NCBI GenBank assembly: GCA_937996655.1
Contig: CALKUK010000011.1
Location: forward strand, 310,001-374,000
Origin: an uncultured Sphingomonadaceae bacterium
GTDB taxonomy: Bacteria > Pseudomonadota > Alphaproteobacteria > Sphingomonadales > Sphingomonadaceae
Direction of reading: 5' to 3'
DNA: 64,000 bases
Made by a program: the position numbers and the translations under genes. Positions within the stretch are counted from its first letter, which is position 1. Each line of letters opens with the position of its first letter. This document shows, in pieces, positions 1 to 8,274 of the stretch. Under the pieces are notes generated by a model. The model worked only from the letters and a program-made list of their open reading frames with translations, had not been told where the DNA came from and did no database searches.

Positions 1-107
1 AGGCCGCTGCGGCCGCCACCGCAGCCGCAGCGGCACTCATCGCCAAGGGCCATGACGTGAAGGCAGACAAGTCGCTCGTCGATCAGACGATTTCGACGCT
101 TAACTAA
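1..107 (+). CDS. C-terminal end of an unidentified protein (5' truncated by window edge)
   Basis: An open frame enters from the left edge and ends in TAA at 105-107, followed by a strong terminator. Only about 35 residues are visible. They start with a run of alanines and end in a mixed charged tail, KADKSLVDQTISTLN. I do not recognise the family. The alanine-rich stretch could be a linker or a helical tail. The termination signal just downstream supports this being the true end of a plus-strand transcription unit. Confidence 0.5.
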   Translation, partial: AAAAATAAAAALIAKGHDVKADKSLVDQTISTLN

Positions 108-131
108 GCACTTCGCAAGTGCTGAACAAAG

Positions 132-163
132 GGGCGGGCCGGGAAACCGGCGCCGCCCTTTTT
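132..163 (+). terminator. Rho-independent terminator after the first gene
   Basis: An 11-base-pair GC-rich stem (132-142 with 147-158, one bulged G at 152) closes a GAAA tetraloop and is followed by five T residues at 159-163. It lies 25 bases after the stop codon of the leftmost gene. Confidence 0.85.
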
Positions 164-168
164 GTTTT

Positions 169-190
169 CCCTCTCCCGCCTGCGGGAGGG
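169..190. repeat. Short palindrome, possible REP-like element or back-up terminator
   Basis: CTCCCGC at 173-179 faces GCGGGAG at 182-188 with almost no loop. It lies between the two convergent genes ending at 107 and 217. It may be a repeat unit or a second hairpin for the minus-strand SDR gene; no T tract follows on that strand. Confidence 0.35.
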
Positions 191-216
191 CTTAGGGGAG
201 GGACCGCGCTCTTTTG

Positions 217-939
217 TCAAAATCGCAGCATGATGTTCCGGGCGAGTGCGGGCGACATACTGTGCACCAACTGCAGCAGCTTCACCATGCCGACATTGGC
301 TTCTTCCGCATTACGTTCCATCGCCACCACGATCTGACGGGCACATTCTGCAGGGGGCATCTTCTTGCTCCCGCGACCGGCGGTAAGCTTGGTTTCCACA
401 ACAGGCGGCAGCGCTTCCAGCACATGGACTTTCGTTCCGGCAAGCTGCGCGCGCAGGGCCTGCGTATAGCTGCGCAAGCCCGCTTTGGTGGCGCAATAAA
501 CGGGCCCGCCCGCGCGCGGCGCAATGGCCAGGCCCGATGTGACATTGACGATCATCGCCTCCGGTCGTGCCCGCAGCGTGGGCAGCAGCCGCGCAATGAG
601 GTGCATCGGCGCATTCAGATTGAGGAAGATGCAGCTGTCATTGTCCGCAAGGTCGGGTGCCGCCTCCCGGAAATCATGGTCGCTGCCGGCCCCGGCATTG
701 TTGATCAGGATGTCGATAGGGCGGCTGCCGATGCCGCTGACAACCGCATCAACGCCCTTGGCCTTTGAAAGATCGGACGGGATCACCTCAAAACCATCAG
801 CCTGCATGGCGGCAATGCGCTCCGCATTACGCCCCGTCACAATCACCGTCGCGCCTTTGGCATGGAGCTGTTGGGCAAGGTCCTTCCCAATTCCGTCCGT
901 TCCGCCCGTCAACAATATGGTCTTGCCTGCCAGTTGCAT
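217..939 (-). CDS. Short-chain dehydrogenase/reductase (SDR) family oxidoreductase
   Basis: The 240-residue length is typical of classical SDRs. The N-terminal Rossmann motif TGGTDGIG (residues 11-18) binds NAD(P). ILINNAGAG follows near residue 77. The catalytic Ser sits in NVTSG and the YxxxK pair in YCATK (about residues 148-152). The start ATG at 939 gives the usual MxLxGKTILLTGG opening. It is divergent from uvrC across a 56-base gap. The substrate cannot be read from the sequence; the overall look is of the DltE-like SDR group that often acts on fatty or polyketide-like substrates, which is inference only. Confidence 0.85.
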   Translation of the reverse strand: MQLAGKTILLTGGTDGIGKDLAQQLHAKGATVIVTGRNAERIAAMQADGFEVIPSDLSKAKGVDAVVSGIGSRPIDILINNAGAGSDHDFREAAPDLADNDSCIFLNLNAPMHLIARLLPTLRARPEAMIVNVTSGLAIAPRAGGPVYCATKAGLRSYTQALRAQLAGTKVHVLEALPPVVETKLTAGRGSKKMPPAECARQIVVAMERNAEEANVGMVKLLQLVHSMSPALARNIMLRF

Positions 940-995
940 CTATTGTCTCCCCAACCGCTTCTTATTCCGTCACAAGTTGATCTCAGTCGCCTGAT

Positions 996-2927
996 ATGTC
1001 CACGCCCAATTCTCCGGATCGCTTCAATGAGGAACGCGCAGCCTATGCCGTGCGTGGGGCCGCCAATCAGCCTGATCTGGAGGCGGGTGTGGCCGCCATC
1101 CGCAATGTGCTTAAGACATTGCCGACCAAGCCAGGGGTCTATCGCATGCATGATGCGCTAGGCGATGTCCTTTATGTCGGCAAGGCGAAGGCGCTCAAGA
1201 ACCGGGTGACGAACTACACGCAGGTGGAACGCCTGCCCAATCGCCTGCGCCGGATGGTCGCGCAAACGCGCAGCATGACCATCGTCACGACCAATAGCGA
1301 GGCAGAGGCGCTGTTGCTCGAAGCGCAGCTGATTAAGCGCTATCGGCCGGCCTATAATGTGCTGCTGCGTGATGACAAAAGCTTCCCGTTCATTCTCCTG
1401 CGGTCGGACCATGCTTTCCCGCGCATCCAGAAGCATCGCGGTGCGCGACGGGCGAAGGGGAATTATTACGGGCCGTTTGCCAGTGCGGGCTCGGTCAACA
1501 CGACGCTTAACGCGTTGCAGAAGCTGTTCCTGCTCCGCTCCTGCACCGACAGCTTCTTCAACAATCGGGATCGTCCCTGTCTGCTCTATCAAATCAAGCG
1601 CTGTTCGGCTCCTTGTGTCGGGCGCGTTGATGAGAATCGCTATGCCGATCTGGTGTCGGACGCGAAGGCGTTTCTGGGCGGCAAATCAACCGAGGTGCAG
1701 GTCAAACTCGCCAAGGAGATGGAGGGCGCGGCCGAAGCGCTTGATTTTGAGCAGGCGGCCGTCCTGCGGGATCGGCTGAAGGCGCTGACCTTCATTCAGG
1801 GCAGTCAGGCGATCAACGCACAGGGTGTGGGCGATGCGGACATCTTTGCGCTGGCGTCCAAGTCCGGCCAGATCGGCATCCAGGCCTTTTTCATTCGTGG
1901 CGGGCAGAATTGGGGGCATCGCGCCTTCTTCCCGACGCACACGAACGAATTGGCGGAAGAGGAGGTCTTCTCCAGCTTCCTCGCCCAATTCTATGAAGAT
2001 GTGCCGCCGGCACGGTCCATCCTGCTCGACCGGACCTTGCCGGACAGCGACTTGCTGGCGGAGGCCTTCTCGGAGAAAGCAGGCCGCAAGGTTGAATTGC
2101 AGATGCCCCAGCGTGGCGATCGTAAACGTCTGGTCGATCAGGCGACGCGCAATGCCGTCGAGGCGCTCGATCGGCGCCTTGCCGAGAGCACAACGCAGGG
2201 CAAGCTTCTGCAAGAGGTGGCCGAGCTGTTTGACTTGGCGGAGCCGCCGCAGCGCATCGAGATTTACGACAACAGCCATATTCAGGGCACCAATGCGCTG
2301 GGCGCCATGGTGGTCGCGGGGCCGGAAGGGTTCCAGAAGGGCCAGTTCCGCAAGTTTAACATCAAGCGCGCTGAAACCGCGCCCGGCGATGATTTCGCCA
2401 TGATGCGCGAAGTGATGGAGCGGCGCTTCGGTCGCGCGCTGGAGGAAGACCCGGATCGGGATAAGGGGCTCTGGCCTGATCTTGTCCTGATCGATGGCGG
2501 CAAGGGGCAGGTGAGCGCGGTGAAGGCCGTTTTGGATGAGCTCGGCATTGAAGACCTGACCTATGTCGGCGTCTCCAAGGGGCCTGACCGGAATGCGGGG
2601 CGCGAAATCTTCCATTTCCCCGACGGACGGGAAATGACCCTGCCGATCAACGCACCCGTGCTATTCTATCTGCAGCGGCTGCGGGATGAGGCGCATCGCT
2701 TTGCCATCGGCGCGCATCGCGCCAAGCGAGCCAAAGCGATCACGTCCAGCCCGCTGGATGAGGTTCCGGGCATCGGCCCCTCCCGCAAAAAGGCGCTCTT
2801 GATGCACTTCGGGACGGCGCGGGCGGTGCGGGCGGCCAGTCTGGAGGATCTGCAACGCGCGCCGGGCGTCTCGGCCACAGTCGCGCAGGCGGTGCATGAT
2901 TTCTATCATGGCAGTGCAGGCGAATAG
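996..2927 (+). CDS. uvrC: UvrABC system protein C (excinuclease subunit)
   Basis: UvrC makes both incisions around bulky DNA lesions bound by UvrB. The 643 residues carry all expected parts: an N-terminal GIY-YIG nuclease (GVYRMHDALGDVLYVGKAKA from residue 47), a UVR motif that binds UvrB (around 232-265, FEQAAVLRDR), the RNase H-like 5' nuclease (EIYDNSHIQGT, about 425), and C-terminal helix-hairpin-helix motifs (EVPGIGPSRKKALL, about 586). The about 40-residue N-terminal extension before the GIY domain is common in alphaproteobacteria. The gene is monocistronic or leads into the permease downstream. Confidence 0.97.
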   Translation: MSTPNSPDRFNEERAAYAVRGAANQPDLEAGVAAIRNVLKTLPTKPGVYRMHDALGDVLYVGKAKALKNRVTNYTQVERLPNRLRRMVAQTRSMTIVTTNSEAEALLLEAQLIKRYRPAYNVLLRDDKSFPFILLRSDHAFPRIQKHRGARRAKGNYYGPFASAGSVNTTLNALQKLFLLRSCTDSFFNNRDRPCLLYQIKRCSAPCVGRVDENRYADLVSDAKAFLGGKSTEVQVKLAKEMEGAAEALDFEQAAVLRDRLKALTFIQGSQAINAQGVGDADIFALASKSGQIGIQAFFIRGGQNWGHRAFFPTHTNELAEEEVFSSFLAQFYEDVPPARSILLDRTLPDSDLLAEAFSEKAGRKVELQMPQRGDRKRLVDQATRNAVEALDRRLAESTTQGKLLQEVAELFDLAEPPQRIEIYDNSHIQGTNALGAMVVAGPEGFQKGQFRKFNIKRAETAPGDDFAMMREVMERRFGRALEEDPDRDKGLWPDLVLIDGGKGQVSAVKAVLDELGIEDLTYVGVSKGPDRNAGREIFHFPDGREMTLPINAPVLFYLQRLRDEAHRFAIGAHRAKRAKAITSSPLDEVPGIGPSRKKALLMHFGTARAVRAASLEDLQRAPGVSATVAQAVHDFYHGSAGE

Positions 2928-2931
2928 CCCG

Positions 2932-2966
2932 AGGGCAACATCAACCTTGCAGTGCAGCCTTGCCCT
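2932..2966 (+). other. Hairpin after uvrC
   Basis: AGGGCAA at 2932-2938 pairs with TTGCCCT at 2960-2966, a perfect 7-base stem with a 21-base loop, four bases after the uvrC stop. There is no T tract, so it may be a weak terminator or a stabilising 3' structure. Confidence 0.35.
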
Positions 2967-3008
2967 GCTTAGCGTTATAGCTTGATAGGACAGTCGGTGC
3001 GGGTGAAC

Positions 3009-4064
3009 ATGGGTCAATTTCAGGAACGCGTGTTTTTGGGCTTTGTGGTGGTTGCGACCGCCGCAATGGCGTGGGTTGCCTCGCCCTTTTATGGGGCCAT
3101 TCTCTGGGCGCTCACGGCCGCCATCGTTTTTGCGCCGGTCAATGCGAAGCTGGCCAAGGCCCTGAACGGGCATCGGAACACAGCGGCAGGGCTGACGTTG
3201 GTCGGCATTGTCGCGATGGTAATTGTGCCTGCGGTGATCATCGGGTCGCTGTTGGTCGAAGAAGCCATCGGGACCTATCAGGAGTTGCAGAAACAGCCGC
3301 TGGACATTGGTGCGACGGTGACGATGCTGCGTCATGCGATGCCGTCCTTCGCGCTGGAGGCCATCGATAAATATGCCCTGGCCGATATCGACAAGCTTGA
3401 AGAGCGTATCTCCGCTTTTCTGACGAGCGGATTGCGGATTGCGGCTGAACAAGCGGTCAACATCGGCCAAAGCGCATTCGGCTTCGTCGTGGGGTTGAGC
3501 ATCATGCTCTATCTGACTTATTTCCTGCTGCGCGACGGACGCAGCCTTGCCCAAACGATCAGCCGCCGCATCCCGATGGCCCCGGCCAAGTGGCGGGCCT
3601 TGTTTGAAAAATTCATCACCGTCATCCGCGCGACGATCAAGGGCAGCATTGTTGTCGCCATTGCGCAGGGCTTGGTCGGCGGTCTGACCTTCTATTTCCT
3701 AGATATCCGCGCACCGCTCCTCTGGGGTGTGGTGATGGGCATGCTGTCGCTGGTGCCCGCCATCGGCACGGGCCTCGTCTGGGTGCCGGTTGCGATCTAT
3801 TTGCTGGCGACCGGTGATGTGACGCGCGGTGTCGTTCTGTTTCTCGTCGGCTTCTTCGTTATTTCGATGATCGACAACATCCTGCGGCCCATCCTGGTCG
3901 GAAAGGATACGCGCATGCCGGATTATGTCGTTCTCATCTCAACACTGGGCGGCATCGGCGTGATGGGCATAAACGGCTTCATCACAGGACCCGTGATTGC
4001 CGCCATGTTCATGGCCGCTTGGGATATTTTTTCAGAAGATCACGACGTAGCGAAAGCCGCCTGA
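3009..4064 (+). CDS. AI-2E family transporter (PerM/YdiK-type permease)
   Basis: An inner-membrane protein of about 351 residues with the family pattern: two N-terminal membrane helices (FLGFVVVATAAMAWVASP, then GAILWALTAAIVFAP), a third helix, a soluble segment around residues 95-150, and a C-terminal block of several helices with the conserved PAIGTGLVWVPVAIYLL and DNILRPILVGKDTRMPD stretches. Members include exporters of AI-2 and Na+/H+ antiporters; the substrate here is unknown. I chose ATG 3009; GTG 3003 and TTG 2982 are possible in the same frame, and no clear ribosome site decides between them. Confidence 0.85.
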   Translation: MGQFQERVFLGFVVVATAAMAWVASPFYGAILWALTAAIVFAPVNAKLAKALNGHRNTAAGLTLVGIVAMVIVPAVIIGSLLVEEAIGTYQELQKQPLDIGATVTMLRHAMPSFALEAIDKYALADIDKLEERISAFLTSGLRIAAEQAVNIGQSAFGFVVGLSIMLYLTYFLLRDGRSLAQTISRRIPMAPAKWRALFEKFITVIRATIKGSIVVAIAQGLVGGLTFYFLDIRAPLLWGVVMGMLSLVPAIGTGLVWVPVAIYLLATGDVTRGVVLFLVGFFVISMIDNILRPILVGKDTRMPDYVVLISTLGGIGVMGINGFITGPVIAAMFMAAWDIFSEDHDVAKAA

Positions 4065-4065
4065 T

Positions 4066-5025
4066 TTAAAGCTTCAGGCGCGCCCGCGCGGCAAGATATT
4101 CACGCTCCATGCGGTCAACGCGGTCGGCGACCGTTTCAACCTTGTGCACAGCGCCAATTCCCTGGCCGGAACCCCAGATATCCCGCCAAGCCTTGGCTTC
4201 GGTATTGCCGCCCGACCCAAAGTTCATGGAGTTGATATCGCCCTGGGGCAGATTGTCGGGATCGAGACCGGAATTGATGATCGACTGGCGCAGATAGTTG
4301 CCGTGCACGCCTGTAAACAGGTCTGAGTAGACGATGTCCGATGCCCGGCCTTCGACGATGCCTTCCTTATAGCCATCATCGGCACGGGCTTCGACCGTTG
4401 CGATCCACGGCGAGCCGATATAGCCAAAGTCAGCGCCCATGGCCTGTGCGGCCAGAACCGCATCGCCGGTCGCGATACAGCCGGACAAAGCGACGGGCCC
4501 ATCAAACCACTGACGGATTTCTTGAACGAGCGCGAAGGGGGACAGGCGACCGGCATGGCCGCCCGCACCGACAGCGACCGGGATCAGGCCGGTCGCGCCC
4601 TTTTCAATGGCTTTGCGCGCAAAGCGATCATCAATCACATCGTGCAGCGTGACGCCACCCCAGCGGGAGACAGTCGCGTTCAGATCTTCGCGCGCGCCCA
4701 GCGACGTGATGATCAACGGCACCTGCCACTTTTCACAGGTCACCATGTCCTCTTCCCAACGGTTGTTGGATTTGTGGACGATCTGGTTGACGGCAAAGGG
4801 CGCTGCCGGACGATCCGGGTTATCCCGGTTCCAGGCAGCCAGCTCTTCTGTAATCTGATGAATCCACTCATCCAGCTGCGCCTGTGGGCGCGCGTTTAAC
4901 GCCGGGAAGGAGCCGACAATGCCCGCCTTGCACTGGGCAATGACAAGTTCGGGACCCGATACGATGAAGAGGGGGGAGCCGATGATCGGCAGGCGGAGGC
5001 GGTCAAAAATAGCTGGAACGGTCAT
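4066..5025 (-). CDS. Nitronate monooxygenase / 2-nitropropane dioxygenase family protein
   Basis: An FMN-dependent TIM-barrel protein of 319 residues. It opens with LPIIGSPLFIVSGPELVIAQ, the flavin-side first strand of the family, and has IPVAVGAGGHAGR in the middle, where the His of GGHxG corresponds to the catalytic histidine of class I enzymes, then ALSGCIATGDAVLAAQAMGAD for phosphate binding. Known members oxidise alkyl nitronates, but many are uncharacterised flavoproteins. It is convergent with the permease gene (one base apart) and downstream of rarA on the same strand with a 54-base gap. Confidence 0.88.
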   Translation of the reverse strand: MTVPAIFDRLRLPIIGSPLFIVSGPELVIAQCKAGIVGSFPALNARPQAQLDEWIHQITEELAAWNRDNPDRPAAPFAVNQIVHKSNNRWEEDMVTCEKWQVPLIITSLGAREDLNATVSRWGGVTLHDVIDDRFARKAIEKGATGLIPVAVGAGGHAGRLSPFALVQEIRQWFDGPVALSGCIATGDAVLAAQAMGADFGYIGSPWIATVEARADDGYKEGIVEGRASDIVYSDLFTGVHGNYLRQSIINSGLDPDNLPQGDINSMNFGSGGNTEAKAWRDIWGSGQGIGAVHKVETVADRVDRMEREYLAARARLKL

Positions 5026-5079
5026 GCTCAGTTTCTTAGCGCAACTTATGGCGCTGTCCAGCCTGACCTTACGTGAACG

Positions 5080-6375
5080 TCAGCCTTTGTTTTTCTCGGC
5101 GCGCAACCGATCCCAATAGGCGAGCCGTTCCTGTATCTTCGATTCAAACCCGCGCGGCGCCGGAACGTAGAATGTTTGCGGCGTCATCTCATCCGGCCAA
5201 TAATTGTCGCCGCTAAACGCCCCATCCTTATCATGGTCATAGGCATAGCCTTTGCCGTAGCCGAGGTCCTTCATCATCCGCGTCGGCGCGTTGACGATGT
5301 TCATGGGCGGCATCAGTGATCCAGTGTCGCGGGCCGATCTCCAAGCTGCCTTTTGCGCCGCATATGCCGCATTGGATTTGGGGGCGGTCGCCAGATACAG
5401 GCAAGCCTGCACGATGGCGAGTTCGCCTTCCGGGCTGCCCAGAAAGTCATAGGCATCCTTGGCCGCGAGGCACTGGATGAGCGCCTGTGGGTCGGCAAGC
5501 CCGATGTCCTCACTCGCAAAGCGCACAAGACGCCGCAGCACATAAAGAGGCTCTTCCCCGGCCACGAGCATCCGCGCCATGTAGTAGAGCGCGGCCTGCG
5601 GGTCTGACCCACGCAGGCTTTTATGAAGGGCGGAGATGAGGTTGTAATGCCCCTCACGGTCTTTGTCATAGACGGGCATCCGCCTGTGCAGCAGCTCGGC
5701 CAGTGCCTGCGGATCAAGCGGGGTTTCCACCCTGATTGAGAACAATGTCTCAACCTGATTGAGCAGGAACCGGCCATCGCCATCTGCTGATGCGACAAGC
5801 GCCGCGCGGGCGTCGGACGTCAGGGGCAGGGTGCGGCCCTCAATCTCTTCACCACGCGCCAACAATGTCTCCAGCGCGTCCGCACTCAGCCTGTGCAGCA
5901 CCAGCACCTGCGTGCGGCTGAGCACAGCTGCATTCAGCTCAAAGCTCGGATTCTCGGTGGTTGCGCCGACAAGGGTGACGGTGCCTTTTTCGACAAAGGG
6001 GAGAAAACCGTCCTGCTGCGCGCGGTTGAAGCGGTGGATCTCATCCACGAACAGCAATGTGCCTTGTCCGGTGCGCGCATGATCTTCGGCAGCGGCGAAG
6101 GCCTTTTTCAAGTCCGCCACGCCGGAAAAAACGGCTGACAAGGGTTCAAACCGCAGGCCCACAGCATCTGCCAAAAGGCGCGCGATGGTCGTCTTGCCGG
6201 TGCCCGGAGGTCCCCACAGAATCATGGACGACAGCTTACCCGCGGCGAGCATCCGGCCAATCGCGCCATTGGCACCAGTCAGATGTTCCTGACCGACAAC
6301 ATCGGCAATGGTTTGCGGGCGCAGACGTTCAGCCAAAGGCGGGGCAGGGCCGTCTTGCCCGAACAGATCAGTCAC
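5080..6375 (-). CDS. rarA: Replication-associated recombination protein A (RarA/MgsA AAA+ ATPase)
   Basis: RarA acts at stalled replication forks and belongs to the clamp-loader AAA+ group. Visible motifs are Walker A GPPGTGKTTIARLLA, Walker B LLFVDEIHRFNRAQQDGFLP, sensor 1 GATTENPSFELN, and the C-terminal MgsA tetramerisation part (PMNIVNAPTRMMKDLGYGKG). I place the start at GTG 6375, giving VTDLFGQDGPAPPLAERLRP; this overlaps the stop of the upstream glycosyltransferase by 8 bases. The longer reading from 6429 would run deep into that gene and adds a cysteine-rich tail not seen in the family. Confidence 0.93.
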   Translation of the reverse strand: MTDLFGQDGPAPPLAERLRPQTIADVVGQEHLTGANGAIGRMLAAGKLSSMILWGPPGTGKTTIARLLADAVGLRFEPLSAVFSGVADLKKAFAAAEDHARTGQGTLLFVDEIHRFNRAQQDGFLPFVEKGTVTLVGATTENPSFELNAAVLSRTQVLVLHRLSADALETLLARGEEIEGRTLPLTSDARAALVASADGDGRFLLNQVETLFSIRVETPLDPQALAELLHRRMPVYDKDREGHYNLISALHKSLRGSDPQAALYYMARMLVAGEEPLYVLRRLVRFASEDIGLADPQALIQCLAAKDAYDFLGSPEGELAIVQACLYLATAPKSNAAYAAQKAAWRSARDTGSLMPPMNIVNAPTRMMKDLGYGKGYAYDHDKDGAFSGDNYWPDEMTPQTFYVPAPRGFESKIQERLAYWDRLRAEKNKG

Positions 6376-7531
6376 GGCTGGGGCCAGACTTTTGGCGCAA
6401 CAGGCGGCGATAGGTGTCGAGCACGGCACTGTTCACCCGATCCCAGTCATAGGCGCTGCTGGCCTCTGCTCCGGCCGCGCCATGGCGCAGACGCAATTCG
6501 GTGTCGGTGCAATAAGCGGCCAGCGCATCGGCATAACCGGAAATAGACCCCGGCGTCACCAGCCGTCCGGTGACCCCGTCACGCACCAGATTTTCGCTGC
6601 CTGTCGCCCGGGCGGCGACGACTGGGATGGCGCAAGCCATTGTTTCCAATGTCACATTTCCGAAGGTTTCAGTAACGGACGGGTTGAAGAGCATATCCAT
6701 AGAGGCAACAGCGCGGCCAAGGTCTGCACCCGATTGGAACCCGACGAACACCGCATCCTGCAAGCGGCTTTCAAACCAATCACGCGCCGGGCCTTCGCCG
6801 ATTACGAGCACCCGGTAGCGTATGCCTTTGGCGCGCAGGGCGTCGATCGCATCGGAAAAGACGTCGAGCCCCTTTTCCATGACGAGGCGGCCCAGAAAGC
6901 CGATGACGGGTTCATCATCGGCAATGCCAAGGCCCCGGCGCCAGTCCAGATCTCGACGTTGTGGATTGAAGATTGCAGTGTCGATGCCGCGGGTCCAGAT
7001 GCCAATGTCATAGCTCATGCGCTGGTCGCGCATGATCTGGGCCATGGATTCCGACGGTGCGACGACCGCGTCACAGCGCCGGTAAAAGCGCCGGAGCAGC
7101 GCTTCGATCAACGGCTCTAGGAAGGCAAGACCGTAATAACGGGGGTAGGTCTCAAAGCGGGTGTGCATCGACGCAAGGACCGGAATGCCGCGCTTTTTTG
7201 CCCAACTGATCGCCCGATGCCCCAAAGGGTCGGGTGCTGCCACATGGACAATATTGGGCTTAAAGGCCGCAAGGTCGCGCTTCGTGGCCGGCGTGACGCC
7301 CAGGGCCATCCGATATTCCGCGCGGCCCAACGGCAGGGGGATGGAGCGGACACTCACCAGATCGCCGGTCGGCGGGAAGGCAGGCGTGCTGGTCGTCGCA
7401 GAATAAATGCGCACCTCGACATCATGACGCAGCAGATAACCGACAAGACGGTTAAGTGCCTGATTTGCGCCGTCGCGCACGTAATTATAGTTGCCACTGA
7501 ACAGGGCGATGCGGAGGCGTGGTGCAGTCAT
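6368..7531 (-). CDS. Glycosyltransferase family 4 (GT-B fold)
   Basis: A 387-residue GT-B enzyme. The N-terminal acceptor domain has the glycine-turn region GNYNYVRDGANQALNRL and the HMT region ASMHTRFETYPRYYG. The C-terminal donor domain has IGFLGRLVMEKGLDVF and the nucleotide-sugar motif ETFGNVTLETMA with the E-x7-E spacing typical of GT4. The pattern near MHTRFETY resembles the MgtA-type mannosyl/glucuronosyltransferases that act on lipids, but donor and acceptor are inference. It sits 21 bases downstream of the EEP-family gene and overlaps rarA. Confidence 0.88.
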   Translation of the reverse strand: MTAPRLRIALFSGNYNYVRDGANQALNRLVGYLLRHDVEVRIYSATTSTPAFPPTGDLVSVRSIPLPLGRAEYRMALGVTPATKRDLAAFKPNIVHVAAPDPLGHRAISWAKKRGIPVLASMHTRFETYPRYYGLAFLEPLIEALLRRFYRRCDAVVAPSESMAQIMRDQRMSYDIGIWTRGIDTAIFNPQRRDLDWRRGLGIADDEPVIGFLGRLVMEKGLDVFSDAIDALRAKGIRYRVLVIGEGPARDWFESRLQDAVFVGFQSGADLGRAVASMDMLFNPSVTETFGNVTLETMACAIPVVAARATGSENLVRDGVTGRLVTPGSISGYADALAAYCTDTELRLRHGAAGAEASSAYDWDRVNSAVLDTYRRLLRQKSGPSRD

Positions 7532-7552
7532 TGCGTGCCGATAGCCGAAAGG

Positions 7553-8248
7553 TCAGTCGAACGAAAGTTCGGCCCATACGGGCAGATGATCGGAGGCGCG
7601 TCGCGCCTTCAGGCTGTGGTGCGTTCCGGCGGCGTGAATGTGGATGCCTTGGCTGACAAAAATACGGTCGAGCCGAGCGACCGGCCGCTGGCTGTGAAAG
7701 CTGGGGCCGGTATGCGCATCGTGGTGACGCCCGACAAATTCGCCAAGGCAGCCGCCTGATCTCGACCATTCATTCAGGTCCCCCATCAGGATGGAGGGCA
7801 TTTCGGGTGCACGGGCATCGATCTTGGAGAGGACGGAGCGGACCTGCTGTCGTCGCCTGAGGCCGGACAGATCAAGGTGCATCCCGACAATCCGTAACAG
7901 TCTGTTTTTCCATCTTAAATCAGCAAGGACTGCGCCGCGGGGTTCAATGGTCGGCAGATGGATGACATCATGCCCGATGATCTCCACCGATCTGCGGACA
8001 AGGATCGCATTGCCATGATGGCCGATGGAATCGGGCCGTGTCTCAAAGGGAACGGGTATATAATCGGTATGTGCGGCAATGAGGTCCAGCGGCAGGGCGG
8101 AAAGGCGCTTGCCGAAACGCCGGTCCGCTTCCTGGATAGCGACGATATCAGCGTCAACTTCGTTCAAAACGTCGAGCACACGCTCCGGCCGTCGCAGCCG
8201 GTCCGTCCCGATGCCTTTTCGGATGTTATAGCTGGCGACTTTCAGCAT
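7553..8248 (-). CDS. Endonuclease/exonuclease/phosphatase (EEP) family protein
   Basis: 231 residues with the complete EEP core: SYNIRKG at the start (metal-binding Asn), IQEADRRFG (Glu ligand), IVGMHLDLSG, ILMGDLNEWSRSGG (Asp/Asn pair) and ASDHLPVWAELSF at the end (catalytic Asp-His). No signal peptide is evident. Members of this short group include Mg2+-dependent phosphodiesterases acting on DNA, lipids or inositol phosphates; the substrate is not predictable. It starts 26 bases after the large surface-protein gene and precedes the glycosyltransferase, so the three may share a transcript. Confidence 0.82.
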   Translation of the reverse strand: MLKVASYNIRKGIGTDRLRRPERVLDVLNEVDADIVAIQEADRRFGKRLSALPLDLIAAHTDYIPVPFETRPDSIGHHGNAILVRRSVEIIGHDVIHLPTIEPRGAVLADLRWKNRLLRIVGMHLDLSGLRRRQQVRSVLSKIDARAPEMPSILMGDLNEWSRSGGCLGEFVGRHHDAHTGPSFHSQRPVARLDRIFVSQGIHIHAAGTHHSLKARRASDHLPVWAELSFD

Positions 8249-8274
8249 TCCTTGGCGGAATAGCGCTCAAGGTC

